DNA from: Clostridia bacterium
Lineage (GTDB): Bacteria > Bacillota > Clostridia > Oscillospirales > CAG-272
Assembly: GCA_017501225.1 (NCBI GenBank)
Contig: JAFVXH010000007.1
Location: forward strand, 146,501-210,500
Direction of reading: 5' to 3'
Length of the DNA stretch: 64,000 bases
Part shown: positions 1 to 9,173 of the stretch, piece by piece
Layout of the letters: every line of letters begins with the position of its first letter
Numbering within the stretch: position 1 is the first letter of the stretch
Made by a program: the position numbers and the translations under genes
The notes under the pieces: generated by a model
The model's input: only the letters and a program-made list of their open reading frames with translations
Told to the model about the DNA's origin: nothing
Databases searched by the model: none

Positions 1-753
1 CTTGTCACAATGTCCCTCGCCCAGTGCGCGTACGGCGGGATAGAGGGTTGACAGCGTCTTTCCGATGCCCGTGGGGGCTTGCGCAAACAAGCGCGAGCCG
101 TGGCGGATATCCCGATAGCATTCCTTCATCAGTTCCTCCTGCCCGGGGCGAACCGTCGAATAGGGGAAACGTGCCGCCGCGGCGGACGGCAGTGCCACGG
201 TTGCGTGCGTTGCGAAAAACGTCGCAAAAAAGCGGATCCTTTCCAAAAGGGACAGATAGAATTGCTCCAATTCCTCGCGAGTATATGCACCGTGATAGTG
301 GCGGCACGTACCGTCCTCCGCACGGTAATAGCTGACGCGCGTGCGGATATGCGTAAGTGCGCTCTCACAGCAAAGAAAATAGGCGTGGCATTTGATCAAC
401 GCCTCCTCAAAGGCAGGAAGCAGATAAGGGAAGCGCGCGGTCGAGGTCGTGCGAATGGCGATCACCGTAACCTCGTCGCCGTACAGAACGCCGTCCGCGC
501 GCCCTTGCGCCTCGACGTGCAGATCAAACGCCTGCACAGCGAAAAAGAGGGGGACGTTCGGGACGTAGCGTGCGCCGATCTCCTGCGCCTCGCGCACGAC
601 CCTGTTTTGCAGGCTTTCATCGGGGAAAGGGCTTGAAAAGGCAGGAGAATGCCGCTTGCCAAGACGCAGATCCAGATCTCCGCAAAGTGTTGCTCGGTAG
701 CAAAGCTCCTCGGCACTGATTTGCAGCGCGGCGCGCTCGAGGTCGTATTTCAC
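1..753 (-). CDS. ATP-dependent DNA helicase, DinG/Rad3 (XPD-like) family, N-terminal part
   Basis: Partial gene running off the left edge; about 250 residues are visible. It starts at GTG 753, with GGGAGG eight bases upstream. The N-terminal ~130 residues resemble the PD-(D/E)XK-type domain found in front of some clostridial Rad3 helicases (EAQGRADGVLY). A Q-like motif (RPGQEELM) and a Walker A motif (APTGIGKT) near residue 225 start the helicase core. Established for the family: 5'-3' DNA unwinding by an Fe-S helicase; the Fe-S cysteines would lie outside the window. Odd: the expected ExK of the nuclease motif reads AIR, so the nuclease domain may be inactive. Helicase assignment is firm; the role of the front domain is inferred. 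Confidence 0.8.
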   Translation of the reverse strand, partial: MKYDLERAALQISAEELCYRATLCGDLDLRLGKRHSPAFSSPFPDESLQNRVVREAQEIGARYVPNVPLFFAVQAFDLHVEAQGRADGVLYGDEVTVIAIRTTSTARFPYLLPAFEEALIKCHAYFLCCESALTHIRTRVSYYRAEDGTCRHYHGAYTREELEQFYLSLLERIRFFATFFATHATVALPSAAAARFPYSTVRPGQEELMKECYRDIRHGSRLFAQAPTGIGKTLSTLYPAVRALGEGHCDK

Positions 754-782
754 AGGCGTTTCCTCCCTTCCCTTTTTTCTTT

Positions 783-811
783 ATTTTAACACAGAACGCA
801 TATCTTTGCAA
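783..811 (-). promoter_or_regulatory. sigma-A promoter of the helicase gene
   Basis: Reverse-strand -35 TTGCAA (806-811), 17-bp spacer, -10 TAAAAT (783-788), about 30 bp upstream of the GTG start. Confidence 0.65.
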
Positions 812-849
812 CAGATTTGCCCGATTTTGGGAGCGTTTTTTGAAAGTCC

Positions 850-878
850 TTGCAAGTATCCGAAAAATATGGTATACT
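850..878 (+). promoter_or_regulatory. sigma-A promoter of the HD-domain gene
   Basis: TTGCAA (850-855), 17-bp spacer, TATACT (873-878). The promoter lies inside the upstream TTG-started extension of the reading frame, which argues for the ATG at 918 as the true start. Confidence 0.7.
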
Positions 879-917
879 AATTTTGTATTGAGAACGCCAT
901 CACGGAGGACAGAAAGA

Positions 918-1574
918 ATGACCTATGAAGCACTCAAAAAGGATCCGGAGATCCGCACCTATATCACGCAGGCGGATGCGACGCTGAGCGCCCTCGGGTA
1001 TACCGAGCACAGCTTTGCGCACGTCACGCACGTAGCCGTCACCGCTGGAAATTTACTCGAGGCACTTGGAAAGGACGAGCGAACGGTGGAGCTTGCCAAG
1101 ATCGCAGGATATCTGCACGACATCGGCAACCTCATCAACCGCTCCGAGCACAGCCAAAGCGGCGCGCTGTTGGCGTTTTCCCTCCTGCAAGCCCGCGGTT
1201 TTTCTCCGCTTGAGATCGCGGAGATCTGCACCGCCATCGGCAACCACGACGAGGGGACGGGCGAGCCCGTCAGCGATATTTCCGCCGCTCTGATCCTGGC
1301 GGACAAATCCGACGTGCGCCGCTCACGCGTGCGCAATCAGGATTTTGCCACCTTTGACATTCACGACCGCGTCAACTTCTCGGTCACCGAGTCGGCGTTG
1401 CATCTGGACGCGGAGCAAAAGAACGTGGAGCTGACGCTGACGGTCGACACCGCCATCAGCTCGGTCATGGAATATTTTGAGATCTTCCTCGAGCGCATGG
1501 TGCTTTGCCGCAAGGCGGCAGAGCGCCTGGGGCTCTCCTTCCGCCTTTGCATCAATAACCAGCATTTGCTTTGA
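918..1574 (+). CDS. HD-domain metal-dependent phosphohydrolase
   Basis: A 218-residue soluble protein with an HD domain. The signature is GYLHDIGN near residue 70, with an upstream His (HSFAHVTHV) and a downstream IGNHDEGTG, giving the usual H...HD...H/D metal site. The family hydrolyses phosphoester bonds in nucleotides or nucleic acids; the substrate here is not evident. Start ATG 918 is chosen because GGAGG lies nine bases upstream and a promoter occupies the longer frame. It is a single-gene unit, divergent from the helicase, and ends at a bidirectional terminator shared with yebC. Confidence 0.75.
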   Translation: MTYEALKKDPEIRTYITQADATLSALGYTEHSFAHVTHVAVTAGNLLEALGKDERTVELAKIAGYLHDIGNLINRSEHSQSGALLAFSLLQARGFSPLEIAEICTAIGNHDEGTGEPVSDISAALILADKSDVRRSRVRNQDFATFDIHDRVNFSVTESALHLDAEQKNVELTLTVDTAISSVMEYFEIFLERMVLCRKAAERLGLSFRLCINNQHLL

Positions 1575-1584
1575 TAAAAGAAAA

Positions 1585-1607
1585 GGAAGTCTGTTTGACA
1601 GACTTCC
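1585..1607. terminator. bidirectional rho-independent terminator
   Basis: Nine-bp stem GGAAGTCTG/CAGACTTCC with a five-base loop, flanked by A-rich and T-rich tracts, between the converging HD gene and yebC. Confidence 0.85.
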
Positions 1608-1615
1608 TTTTTTCT

Positions 1616-2341
1616 TTACTCTTCCCAGTTATGATAAACGTCCATGACGTCGTCGTCGTCCTCGAGCTTTTCGATCAGGAGGTTCATAAACTTGATATCC
1701 TCCTCATTTTCCAGCGTGACGGAGGTGGACGCCTGCTTGGTCTTCTCGGCGGAAAGGATGGGGTATCCCGCGTTTCGAACGACCTCCTCAACGGCGTACA
1801 GATCATCCGGCTCGGTGATGATCACAAAGACCTCACCGTCTGCCTTGAAATCGGCAGCACCTGCCTCCAGAGCCAGCTCCATCAAAGCATCCTCATCGAT
1901 ATCGCCGTCCTCATTGTTGACCACGATCTCACCGATGTCACTGAACAGATATCCGACGCATCCCGTCTGTCCCATGTTTCCGTGATACTTGGAGAAGTAT
2001 GCGCGCACGTTGCCCGCGGTACGGTTGCGGTTATCGGTGGTCGCGGTCACAAGGACTGCAACGCCCGCAGGACCGTAGCCCTCGTAGGAAACCTCCTCGT
2101 AGGATTCACCGGTCGAGCCCAGTGCCTTCTTGATGCAACGCTCGATGTTATCGTTGGGAACGTTATTTGCCTTTGCCTTTTGGATCAGATCGCGAAGCTT
2201 GGAGTTGGACGCGGGATCTCCGCCTCCCTCCTTGACCGCTACGGTGATCTCCTTGCCGATCTTGGTAAAGATCTTGCCTCTTGCGGCGTCGGTCTTTTCT
2301 TTTTTATGCTTGATATTCGCCCATTTGCTATGTCCGGACAT
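1616..2341 (-). CDS. yebC: YebC/PmpR-family translation/regulatory factor
   Basis: A 241-residue protein opening with the invariant family signature SGHSKWANIKHKK, followed by RGKIFTKIGKEI and GGGDPASNSKLR. Length is normal for the family. YebC proteins were first described as transcriptional regulators; recent work links some of them to relief of ribosome stalling at proline stretches, so the precise role is open. The C-terminal end is very acidic (EKLEDDDDVMDVYHNWEE). It lies 45 bp downstream of argS on the same strand and is probably co-transcribed. Confidence 0.95.
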   Translation of the reverse strand: MSGHSKWANIKHKKEKTDAARGKIFTKIGKEITVAVKEGGGDPASNSKLRDLIQKAKANNVPNDNIERCIKKALGSTGESYEEVSYEGYGPAGVAVLVTATTDNRNRTAGNVRAYFSKYHGNMGQTGCVGYLFSDIGEIVVNNEDGDIDEDALMELALEAGAADFKADGEVFVIITEPDDLYAVEEVVRNAGYPILSAEKTKQASTSVTLENEEDIKFMNLLIEKLEDDDDVMDVYHNWEE

Positions 2342-2386
2342 TGTAATTTACCTGTACCTTTCTTGTGTATCTTTATGATAGGATCA

Positions 2387-4120
2387 TCAGATCTTTTCGG
2401 TTTTTCTCAAACAGATGAGGTCGAACGCATTGCCAAGCACGTGCTTCGTTGCCTGCGTGAGCGCTATGCGCGACGCGCGCACCTGCTCGTCCTCGGCACC
2501 GAGAATGGAGCAGTTGTGATAGAAGCGGTTGAACGCCGCCGCCACCTCCAGAATGAAGCGGGTAATGTAGCTTGGCTCATAGTCCTCGATCGCGGCAGTC
2601 ACGCGCTCTCCAAAGCGGCAAAGCGTTTTGACCAGCGTTGCCTCCTCCTCGGTCGTAACGGTGACGGATGCGGCATTCACATCCTGCGCGCGAGAGAGCA
2701 CCGAGCAAGCACGGGCGTAGGTGTACTGTACGTAGGGACCCGTGTTGCCGTCAAAGCTGAGTGCATCCTCCATGACGAAGTTGATATCCTTCATACGGGT
2801 ATTGGAGAGATAATGGAACACGATGGCTCCCACGCCGACTGCCTCCGCGATCTCGTCACGATTTTCAAGACCCGGGTTCTTCTCATCCATGATCGCCGCC
2901 GCCTTCTCGATCGCCAGAGCGAACAGATCCTTGAGCAGCACCACGTTACCCGTACGCGTCGCAAGCTTTGCGCCGTTGAGTGACACCGTGCCGTAAGGAA
3001 CGTGCACAAGCTGATCGTACCAAGGATATCCCATCAGCTCGACCACCTTGAACCACTGCGCGAAGTGCAGGCACTGCTGTGCGCTGGTTACGTAGATCGC
3101 CTTATCGAACTTGTAGGTTTCCTTACGGTAGACCGCCGCGGCGATGTCACGCGTGGGATAGAGCGTTGAGCCGTCACGCTTTAAGATCAGACAGGGGGGC
3201 ATGTCGTATTCCGAAAGATCCACGATGGACGCGCCGTCGTCGATCTTGAGTAGTCCCGCATCTCGCAGCTTTTCGACCTGCGCGGGCATCTTGTCGGTAT
3301 AGAAGCTCTCGCCCTTATAGGAGTCGAACGCAATGCCAAGCTGTGCATAGGTTCTCTCGTACTCCTTGAGGCTGATCGACACGAACCACTTCCAGAGCTC
3401 GAGGTTTTCCTCGTCACCAAGCTCTAATTTGTGGAACTCCTCGCGCGCCTTATCGGCAAGCTCGGCATTGGGGGCAATTCCCTTTTCCTCATCACCCTTG
3501 ATGGCGTTGTTGATGCGCACGTACAGCTCGACGAGCTTATCGATGCCCTCCTGCTCGACCGCCTCGCGGCTTCCCCAAAGGCGATACGCCACGATCAGCT
3601 TTCCGAACTGCGTGCCCCAGTCGCCAAGGTAGTTGATGCCGTAGCAGCGGTAGCCCGCAAACTCGTGCAGCTTGCGCAAGGAGTGACCGATGACGGTGGT
3701 TCCCAGGTGTCCGATATGGAAGGGCTTTGCGACGTTGGGAGAGGAATAGTCCAGAACGACCATCTTCCCGTCACCAAAGCTTTGCGCGCCGTAACGGTCG
3801 CCTTTTTCCAAAATCTCGGGCACGACCACGCTTCCAAGATAGTCCTTGGAAACGGTAATGTTCAGATATCCGTTGAGCGCCTCTGCTTTTTCGATGCAAT
3901 CGTCCTTCAAGCCCTCTGCAAGGCTTGCCGCGATCTGTACGGGCGAGCGGCGCAACGTTTTGCTCAGACGGAAGCACGGAAGGGCAAGATCTCCCATGGT
4001 GGTATCGGGGGGATACTCCAGCATCCCCACAAGGTCCTCTTTCGTCAATTCCGATGCGGGATTGATGCTTTGCACACCCTGATATAATTGCTCCGCAATG
4101 CGGTTCTTAATCGTCTGCAT
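2387..4120 (-). CDS. argS: arginyl-tRNA synthetase
   Basis: A 577-residue class I aminoacyl-tRNA synthetase that charges tRNA-Arg. It has the N-terminal Arg-specific additional domain (about residues 5-85), the HIGH motif in VAKPFHIGHLGTT near residue 135, the KMSK-equivalent KLATRTGNVV near residue 385, and a C-terminal DALR anticodon-binding domain with GPYVQYTYARA near residue 470. Full length. ATG 4120 has AAAGGA upstream and a good promoter about 40 bp before it. There is no T-box-like leader: the untranslated region is too short. Confidence 0.97.
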   Translation of the reverse strand: MQTIKNRIAEQLYQGVQSINPASELTKEDLVGMLEYPPDTTMGDLALPCFRLSKTLRRSPVQIAASLAEGLKDDCIEKAEALNGYLNITVSKDYLGSVVVPEILEKGDRYGAQSFGDGKMVVLDYSSPNVAKPFHIGHLGTTVIGHSLRKLHEFAGYRCYGINYLGDWGTQFGKLIVAYRLWGSREAVEQEGIDKLVELYVRINNAIKGDEEKGIAPNAELADKAREEFHKLELGDEENLELWKWFVSISLKEYERTYAQLGIAFDSYKGESFYTDKMPAQVEKLRDAGLLKIDDGASIVDLSEYDMPPCLILKRDGSTLYPTRDIAAAVYRKETYKFDKAIYVTSAQQCLHFAQWFKVVELMGYPWYDQLVHVPYGTVSLNGAKLATRTGNVVLLKDLFALAIEKAAAIMDEKNPGLENRDEIAEAVGVGAIVFHYLSNTRMKDINFVMEDALSFDGNTGPYVQYTYARACSVLSRAQDVNAASVTVTTEEEATLVKTLCRFGERVTAAIEDYEPSYITRFILEVAAAFNRFYHNCSILGAEDEQVRASRIALTQATKHVLGNAFDLICLRKTEKI

Positions 4121-4160
4121 ATTGAAATCCTTTCTTTACAAGGCGAAATTCCAAATAGTT

Positions 4161-4189
4161 ATTATAACATATCTTTGATCTGTTTGCAA
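4161..4189 (-). promoter_or_regulatory. sigma-A promoter of argS-yebC
   Basis: TTGCAA (4184-4189), 17-bp spacer, consensus TATAAT (4161-4166) on the reverse strand. Confidence 0.75.
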
Positions 4190-4218
4190 GTGTCTTTTTT
4201 CGGATTTTACATCCGAGA

Positions 4219-5886
4219 TCACGTGCGGTATTCCTCCAGCATCTGGCGGGCGGCAAGTCTTTGCGCGTCGGTGATCTCGATACCGCCGAGAATGCGCGCG
4301 ATCTCCTCGATGCGTCCCTCCCCGTCAAGGAGTGCGACCGACGCCTCGGCACGGTCATTCCGCTCCTCCTTGCTGATACGGTAGTGAGCATCCGCCAAGG
4401 ATGCGATCTGCGCGGAGTGCGTCACGCAGATGACCTGCGCCTCCTTTGCACTCTCCCAGAGCTTGATGCCGACCTTGCGCGCCGTCTTACCCGAAATACC
4501 CGTGTCGATCTCATCAAAGATGACGGTATGCGCGGACGCCTTGTCGTTGAGCACCGAGCGCAACGCCAGCATGATGCGGGAAAGCTCACCGCCCGACGCG
4601 ATGCGAAGCATGGGCAACAGGGGCTCGCCTGCGTTGGTCGCGATCAAAAATTCCGCATCCTCCATGCCTCTCTCGGTCAGATCGGTTGGTGTCAGGCGGA
4701 TCTCAAAGCGCACCCTGGGCATATCCAAAAAGCCCAGCGCCTCGGTCACAAGACGCGTAATCTGCGCAGCGGCATCCCGTCGCGCTTGTCCTAAGGTTTG
4801 CGCGAACGCCATTGCGTTCTTTCGGAGCATCTTTTCTTCCTTTTCCAGCTTTTCTCTGATCTCGTCGGAGGATTCCAAGGACGCAAGCTCCTCGGAAGCA
4901 GCCTCACGGAAGGCAAGGATCTGCTCGATGCTGCCACCGTATTTACGTTTCAGACGCGAAATGCCCTCAAGGCGTCCCTCGATGCGGTCGATCTGTGCCG
5001 TTGGATCGGACGGAAGCTCCTCCGCATACCCCTCGGCAACAGCGGCGACGTCCTCGATCTCGGAAATCACGGCAGCAAGACGCTCGGACAGCTCTCCGCT
5101 CTCCTCAATGATGCCGTCCAAGGAGCGAAGCGCTCCCCCGGCACGGATCAAAAGATCCATCGCACCGTGTCGCTCCCCGCCCCGCAGGGCGCGCAGAACG
5201 AGCGAGATCTGCTTGTTGATATGCTCGCTGTGAAGAAGCCTGTCGCGCTGTGCGATCAGCGCCTCCTCCTCGCCCGCCTTCAGCTTCATCGCGTCAATAT
5301 CGGAGAGCTGAAAGCGCAGCATCTCGGCACGGCGAAGCAGCTCCGCTTCATCCTGTGTCAGTGCCTCGATCTGTTTTTTGACGCTCCGCCATGCGCGATA
5401 AGCGGTCTGATACTCGTCCAGCAGCGCAGAGGTGCCCGCATAAGCGTCCACCAAGGTCAGGTGCGCGCTTTGCTGGAGCAGCCTTTGGCTGTCATTCTGT
5501 CCGTGAATGCTGATCAGCAATCTTGCGATCTCCCTTTGCATTCCTTGCGTGATGACCTGACCGTTGAGGCGCGATTGCGATTTGCCGTCCGCCTGCAAGC
5601 GGCGCTGCAGCATCAGCGTTCCGTCCTCAATCGGGAAGCCAAGCTCGGAAAGCGACCGGCACACCGACGGAGTCAGCTCCTCAAAGACCGCACTGATCAG
5701 GGCGTAATCCTCCCCCGTGCGGATCAGCTCTCTTTGCGCGCGGTTGCCGAGCAGCAGGTTGATGCTGTCGATGATCAGGGATTTTCCCGCTCCCGTTTCA
5801 CCCGTCAAAACCGAAAAGCCCTTGTCAAAATCCAGATCCGCGCGCTTGACAACGGCGATATTTTCAATGTGTAAGGACCGCAGCAT
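4219..5886 (-). CDS. recN: DNA repair protein RecN (SMC-like ATPase)
   Basis: A 555-residue cytoplasmic protein of double-strand break repair. N-terminal Walker A GETGAGKS near residue 30; long coiled-coil arms (about residues 150-370) rich in Glu, Lys and Leu; C-terminal ABC signature SGGELSR and Walker B/D-loop FDEIDTGISG near residue 460, then a conserved VTHSAQIA. Full length. It is the last gene of the nusB operon, two bases after argR, an arrangement common in Firmicutes. Confidence 0.97.
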   Translation of the reverse strand: MLRSLHIENIAVVKRADLDFDKGFSVLTGETGAGKSLIIDSINLLLGNRAQRELIRTGEDYALISAVFEELTPSVCRSLSELGFPIEDGTLMLQRRLQADGKSQSRLNGQVITQGMQREIARLLISIHGQNDSQRLLQQSAHLTLVDAYAGTSALLDEYQTAYRAWRSVKKQIEALTQDEAELLRRAEMLRFQLSDIDAMKLKAGEEEALIAQRDRLLHSEHINKQISLVLRALRGGERHGAMDLLIRAGGALRSLDGIIEESGELSERLAAVISEIEDVAAVAEGYAEELPSDPTAQIDRIEGRLEGISRLKRKYGGSIEQILAFREAASEELASLESSDEIREKLEKEEKMLRKNAMAFAQTLGQARRDAAAQITRLVTEALGFLDMPRVRFEIRLTPTDLTERGMEDAEFLIATNAGEPLLPMLRIASGGELSRIMLALRSVLNDKASAHTVIFDEIDTGISGKTARKVGIKLWESAKEAQVICVTHSAQIASLADAHYRISKEERNDRAEASVALLDGEGRIEEIARILGGIEITDAQRLAARQMLEEYRT

Positions 5887-5888
5887 CG

Positions 5889-6344
5889 TTATACGTTCCG
5901 AAGCAGGTCGTGCAAGCGGTCGGATACCAGGGATGCGCTTTCCGCGTCACGCGTTGCCATCAGAATGGTATCATCCCCCGCAACACAGCCCAGGATCTGC
6001 GGAAGATTCATCCGATCGATCCCGATGGCGACCGCGTTGGCAAGTCCCGGGTAGGTCTTGATGACGACGAGGTTGCAGGCGTTCTCGACCGAGATAATGG
6101 AATCGATCAGCGCCGTGCTGAATTTCATACCCGTCGCGGGGGTGGTGTATTTGGGCACGCAGTAGCGATACTTGCCCTTCCCCGTTGTCATTTTGGAAAT
6201 ATTGAGCTCGCGGATATCGCGCGAAACGGTCGCTTGCGTGACGTCGTATCCGTGCTCGCGCAGGCGCGCGATCAGCTCGTCCTGCGTATCGATCTCATAT
6301 CTGGTGATCAGCTCCAGCAATTTTTCCTGGCGATTCTTTTTCAT
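5889..6344 (-). CDS. argR: arginine repressor ArgR
   Basis: A 151-residue regulator with an N-terminal winged helix (DVTQATVSRDIRELN, residues about 34-48) and a C-terminal hexamerisation/arginine-binding domain (GCVAGDDTILMATRD). The family represses arginine biosynthesis or activates catabolism when arginine is bound. It overlaps nadK by an ATGA junction at 6341-6344 and precedes recN by two bases. No ARG box was identified nearby, although argS lies just downstream. Confidence 0.95.
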   Translation of the reverse strand: MKKNRQEKLLELITRYEIDTQDELIARLREHGYDVTQATVSRDIRELNISKMTTGKGKYRYCVPKYTTPATGMKFSTALIDSIISVENACNLVVIKTYPGLANAVAIGIDRMNLPQILGCVAGDDTILMATRDAESASLVSDRLHDLLRNV

Positions 6345-7255
6345 TTCTTATCCCCTTTTTTTGCATGGTAATTCTCGTCAAACGAGGGGGTACTCAGCTT
6401 TTGGTTCAATCGACCGTAAAAGCTGCTCGGATGCAAGCGAATCAGCTTTGTCTGCAGTGTGGATTTGAGGATTCGCACGCGTTGATTGCGATAAAGCTCA
6501 AAATTCATTCTGCCGTCTACGGTCAGGTAGAGCATCTTCTCCCGCACACAGATGTTGCGCACCTCCAGGACCGACTCGTCCGAGAAGATCAGCGGGCGCG
6601 CCGTAAAGGAGTGCGGACAGACGGGTGTCACGCAGAAGCACGCGACCTTGGGATCCACAATCGCCCCTCCCGCCGACATCGAATATGCCGTCGAGCCCGT
6701 AGGCGTTGCGATGATCAGACCGTCGGCGCGGTAGGTCGTCACGGGCGTTCCGCCCTCACAGAGCTCCAGATCAATGATGCGCGACACCGAGCCGTTGGAA
6801 ATGACCGCGTCGTTGAGCGCGTAGCAGAAGGAGCGAAGCTCCCCTGCGGCGTTGAGAAGTTCCACACGCAGCATCGAGCGGTTCTCGATCCCGTAATTGC
6901 CTTCAAAGAGCGCGTCAAGCTGATCCAGATTCCGCATCTCCAGCTCGGTCATATACCCAAGGCGCCCGAGATTGATGCCGAGGATGGGGGTACCTCTTTG
7001 CGCGGCTCTGCGAGCTGCCTCCAGAATACTGCCGTCACCACCCAGCACGATCAGAATATTTGCCTCGGCATACAGGCTCTCCAGAGGTAAGAACCGGAAC
7101 TCCTCACGGCATCGGTTCGTGCGAACCAATTTTTCCTTGTGGAATGCCGCGATCAGAATTTCGCATTCGTGCGCGAGCAATCGGTCGGCAACACGCATGG
7201 CGGCGTTTGCCTTTTCCGAAATATTGAAATTGGTAATCAAAGCGATCTTTAACAT
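6341..7255 (-). CDS. nadK: NAD kinase
   Basis: A 304-residue ATP-NAD kinase that makes NADP. Motifs: LGGDGSILEAAR with the catalytic Asp near residue 74, the NDAVISNG loop, and IIATPTGSTAYSMSAGG near residue 183. C-terminal beta-rich domain present. Length is normal. It sits between tlyA (18-bp gap) and argR (4-bp overlap) in the housekeeping operon. Confidence 0.96.
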   Translation of the reverse strand: MLKIALITNFNISEKANAAMRVADRLLAHECEILIAAFHKEKLVRTNRCREEFRFLPLESLYAEANILIVLGGDGSILEAARRAAQRGTPILGINLGRLGYMTELEMRNLDQLDALFEGNYGIENRSMLRVELLNAAGELRSFCYALNDAVISNGSVSRIIDLELCEGGTPVTTYRADGLIIATPTGSTAYSMSAGGAIVDPKVACFCVTPVCPHSFTARPLIFSDESVLEVRNICVREKMLYLTVDGRMNFELYRNQRVRILKSTLQTKLIRLHPSSFYGRLNQKLSTPSFDENYHAKKGDKK

Positions 7256-7273
7256 CCCGTCGCTCCTCTCAAA

Positions 7274-8029
7274 TCAAATATCTGTATTGGAAAGCACAGC
7301 CTGCTCTCTTACAAGATGCGCTAAAAATTCTTTGTTTCCGTCCCCTCCCACAATCGGTGAGGGAATGATTTCTTTTACGGTAAATCCGCATTCCCGTGCC
7401 GCCTGCGCGACACGCTCCTGCGCCATTTTGTGCGCACGCGGATCCTTGACCACGCCGCCCTTGCCAAGATAGGCGCGTCCGACCTCGAACTGCGGCTTGA
7501 TCAGGCATACCGCCTCGCCATCCTCTGTCAACAGATCGGAAAATTGCGGCAAAATGTAGGTGGCGGAAATAAAGGACACGTCCATCACGATTAGATCCGC
7601 ACGCGCTCCACCGATCTGCTCTACGGTCAAGCTGCGCGCGTTGGTCTGCTCTAAGTTGATCACACGCGGATCCTCCAGAAGGCTCTTTGCAAGCTGTCCC
7701 CTGCCCGAATCCACCGCAATGACCATGCGCGCGCCGCGGCGCAGAAGGCACTCGGTAAAGCCTCCCGTCGAGGCACCGATATCAACGGCAAGCTTTTGCC
7801 GCACGTCGATGGAAAAGGCATCCAACGCCGCCTCCAGCTTCAGTCCCCCGCGTCCGACGTAAGGAATGACATCGCGCACACTGACGGTATGCTCCCCCTC
7901 GTCGATCTGCTGCGACGCCTTGGTCACGAGAATTCCGTCGATCGAAACGCATCCGCTATCGATCAGCATTTGTGCGCGCTGTCTGCTCTGCGCATGGCCG
8001 TATTGAAAAAGAAATACATCCGCGCGCAT
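7274..8029 (-). CDS. tlyA: TlyA-family rRNA 2'-O-methyltransferase
   Basis: A 251-residue protein with an N-terminal S4 RNA-binding domain (MRADVFLFQYGHAQSRQRAQ) and a FtsJ-like SAM domain with VDIGASTGGFTECLL near residue 85. Orthologues methylate 16S/23S rRNA; some were once called hemolysins. Start ATG 8029 is chosen over 8074 because GGGAGG sits seven bases upstream of it and S4 domains begin at this point; the longer frame would run back into ispA. Confidence 0.93.
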   Translation of the reverse strand: MRADVFLFQYGHAQSRQRAQMLIDSGCVSIDGILVTKASQQIDEGEHTVSVRDVIPYVGRGGLKLEAALDAFSIDVRQKLAVDIGASTGGFTECLLRRGARMVIAVDSGRGQLAKSLLEDPRVINLEQTNARSLTVEQIGGARADLIVMDVSFISATYILPQFSDLLTEDGEAVCLIKPQFEVGRAYLGKGGVVKDPRAHKMAQERVAQAARECGFTVKEIIPSPIVGGDGNKEFLAHLVREQAVLSNTDI

Positions 8030-8049
8030 CCGGCGCACCTCCCGATCTC

Positions 8050-8940
8050 TTATTTTTTCCGTGTGCAGAGCCACTCCGCCAGCGTGCGGAGCGCCTCGGA
8101 GTCCGGATACTTCTGAATCGCGCGAACGGCAATCGCCGTGACCTCCTCGGCGTAGAACTGCGCTTCCTTGACGCTGTAGAAGGTCAGGAAGGTGTTTTTG
8201 TTGCGCTCGGCATCCACACCGACGTTCTTGCCCAGCTCCGCGCTATCTCCGATCTCATCCAGAACGTCATCGACGATCTGGAACGCAAGTCCAATATTCT
8301 CGGCATAGGTCACGACGTCCTTCATGCGTGCGTCCCCAAGGCTTACGCCTGCCGCAAGAGCCCCCATGACACAGGCGGCGTTGATGAGAGCTCCCGTTTT
8401 GAGCGAATGAAGCTTGAGAAGCTCATCCAGCGTCAGCTGCTTTTTCTCGCCCTCCAGATCCATGATCTGACCGCCGACCATGCCGTATCTGCCCGCGCAG
8501 CTCGCAAGGTACGCAACCGCCAGCGCGTTGATCTCGGCAGTCGTGTGCGGATTGGTTGCGGCGACCTCAAAGGCGCCCGTCAGAAGCGAATCTCCTGCCA
8601 AAAGGGCGTTCGCCTCTCCGTAAACACGGTGATTGGTGGGCTTCCCGCGGCGCAGATCGTCATTGTCCATGCAAGGAAGATCGTCGTGAATGAGCGAATA
8701 GGTGTGGATCATTTCCACTGCGCACGCAAACGGAAGCGCCGCCTCGTCCTCTCCTCCGAACAAACGGCAGAACGCAAGACAAAGCGCAGGACGGATGCGC
8801 TTACCGCCCGCAAACAGGCTGTAACGCTCGGCATCCAGGAGCACCCCGATATCGGGATCCTCGGTGTAATATCCCTTCATCGCGTTTTCGGTCATCACCG
8901 CGTCGCGATGCAGCATCAGCTCCAAAACCTCGTGTGTCAT
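8050..8940 (-). CDS. ispA: polyprenyl (farnesyl/geranyl) diphosphate synthase
   Basis: A 296-residue trans-prenyltransferase that condenses IPP with allylic diphosphates. First aspartate-rich motif IHDDLPCMDNDDLRRG near residue 82, second FQIVDDVLDEIGD near residue 225, and GGKRIRPAL near residue 45. Start ATG 8940 overlaps the xseB stop in an ATGA junction; the longer frame merely mirrors xseB. Product chain length (C10/C15) cannot be read with certainty. Confidence 0.93.
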   Translation of the reverse strand: MTHEVLELMLHRDAVMTENAMKGYYTEDPDIGVLLDAERYSLFAGGKRIRPALCLAFCRLFGGEDEAALPFACAVEMIHTYSLIHDDLPCMDNDDLRRGKPTNHRVYGEANALLAGDSLLTGAFEVAATNPHTTAEINALAVAYLASCAGRYGMVGGQIMDLEGEKKQLTLDELLKLHSLKTGALINAACVMGALAAGVSLGDARMKDVVTYAENIGLAFQIVDDVLDEIGDSAELGKNVGVDAERNKNTFLTFYSVKEAQFYAEEVTAIAVRAIQKYPDSEALRTLAEWLCTRKK

Positions 8941-9173
8941 GCCTGCTCCTCCTCGCAGAAGGGCTCCAGCGTCACGGACGCCTCGCCCATTCTCAGCTTT
9001 TGCATTTTTTGCTGTGCGTTCTCCAATTTTTCCGAGCAAGCGCGCACAAGTCCTATGCCCTCCTCGTAGAGCGTAAGTGCCTGCTCCAGCTCCAGATCTC
9101 CCGCCTCCAGGCGAGCGACCACTTCCTCAAGACGTGCCATTGCGGCATCAAACGTCATTGCTTTCTTTGCCAT
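8937..9173 (-). CDS. xseB: exodeoxyribonuclease VII small subunit
   Basis: A 78-residue helical protein of the XseB family (FDAAMARLEEVVARLE, then GDLELEQALTLYEEG). It binds XseA to form exonuclease VII, which degrades single-stranded DNA. It overlaps xseA by 26 bp and ispA by 4 bp, so the three are translationally linked. Confidence 0.95.
   Translation of the reverse strand: MAKKAMTFDAAMARLEEVVARLEAGDLELEQALTLYEEGIGLVRACSEKLENAQQKMQKLRMGEASVTLEPFCEEEQA

Noticed and set aside
1571..2983. Long forward frame across yebC and argS
   Set aside because: Antisense to two well-identified genes and starts at the end of the HD gene.
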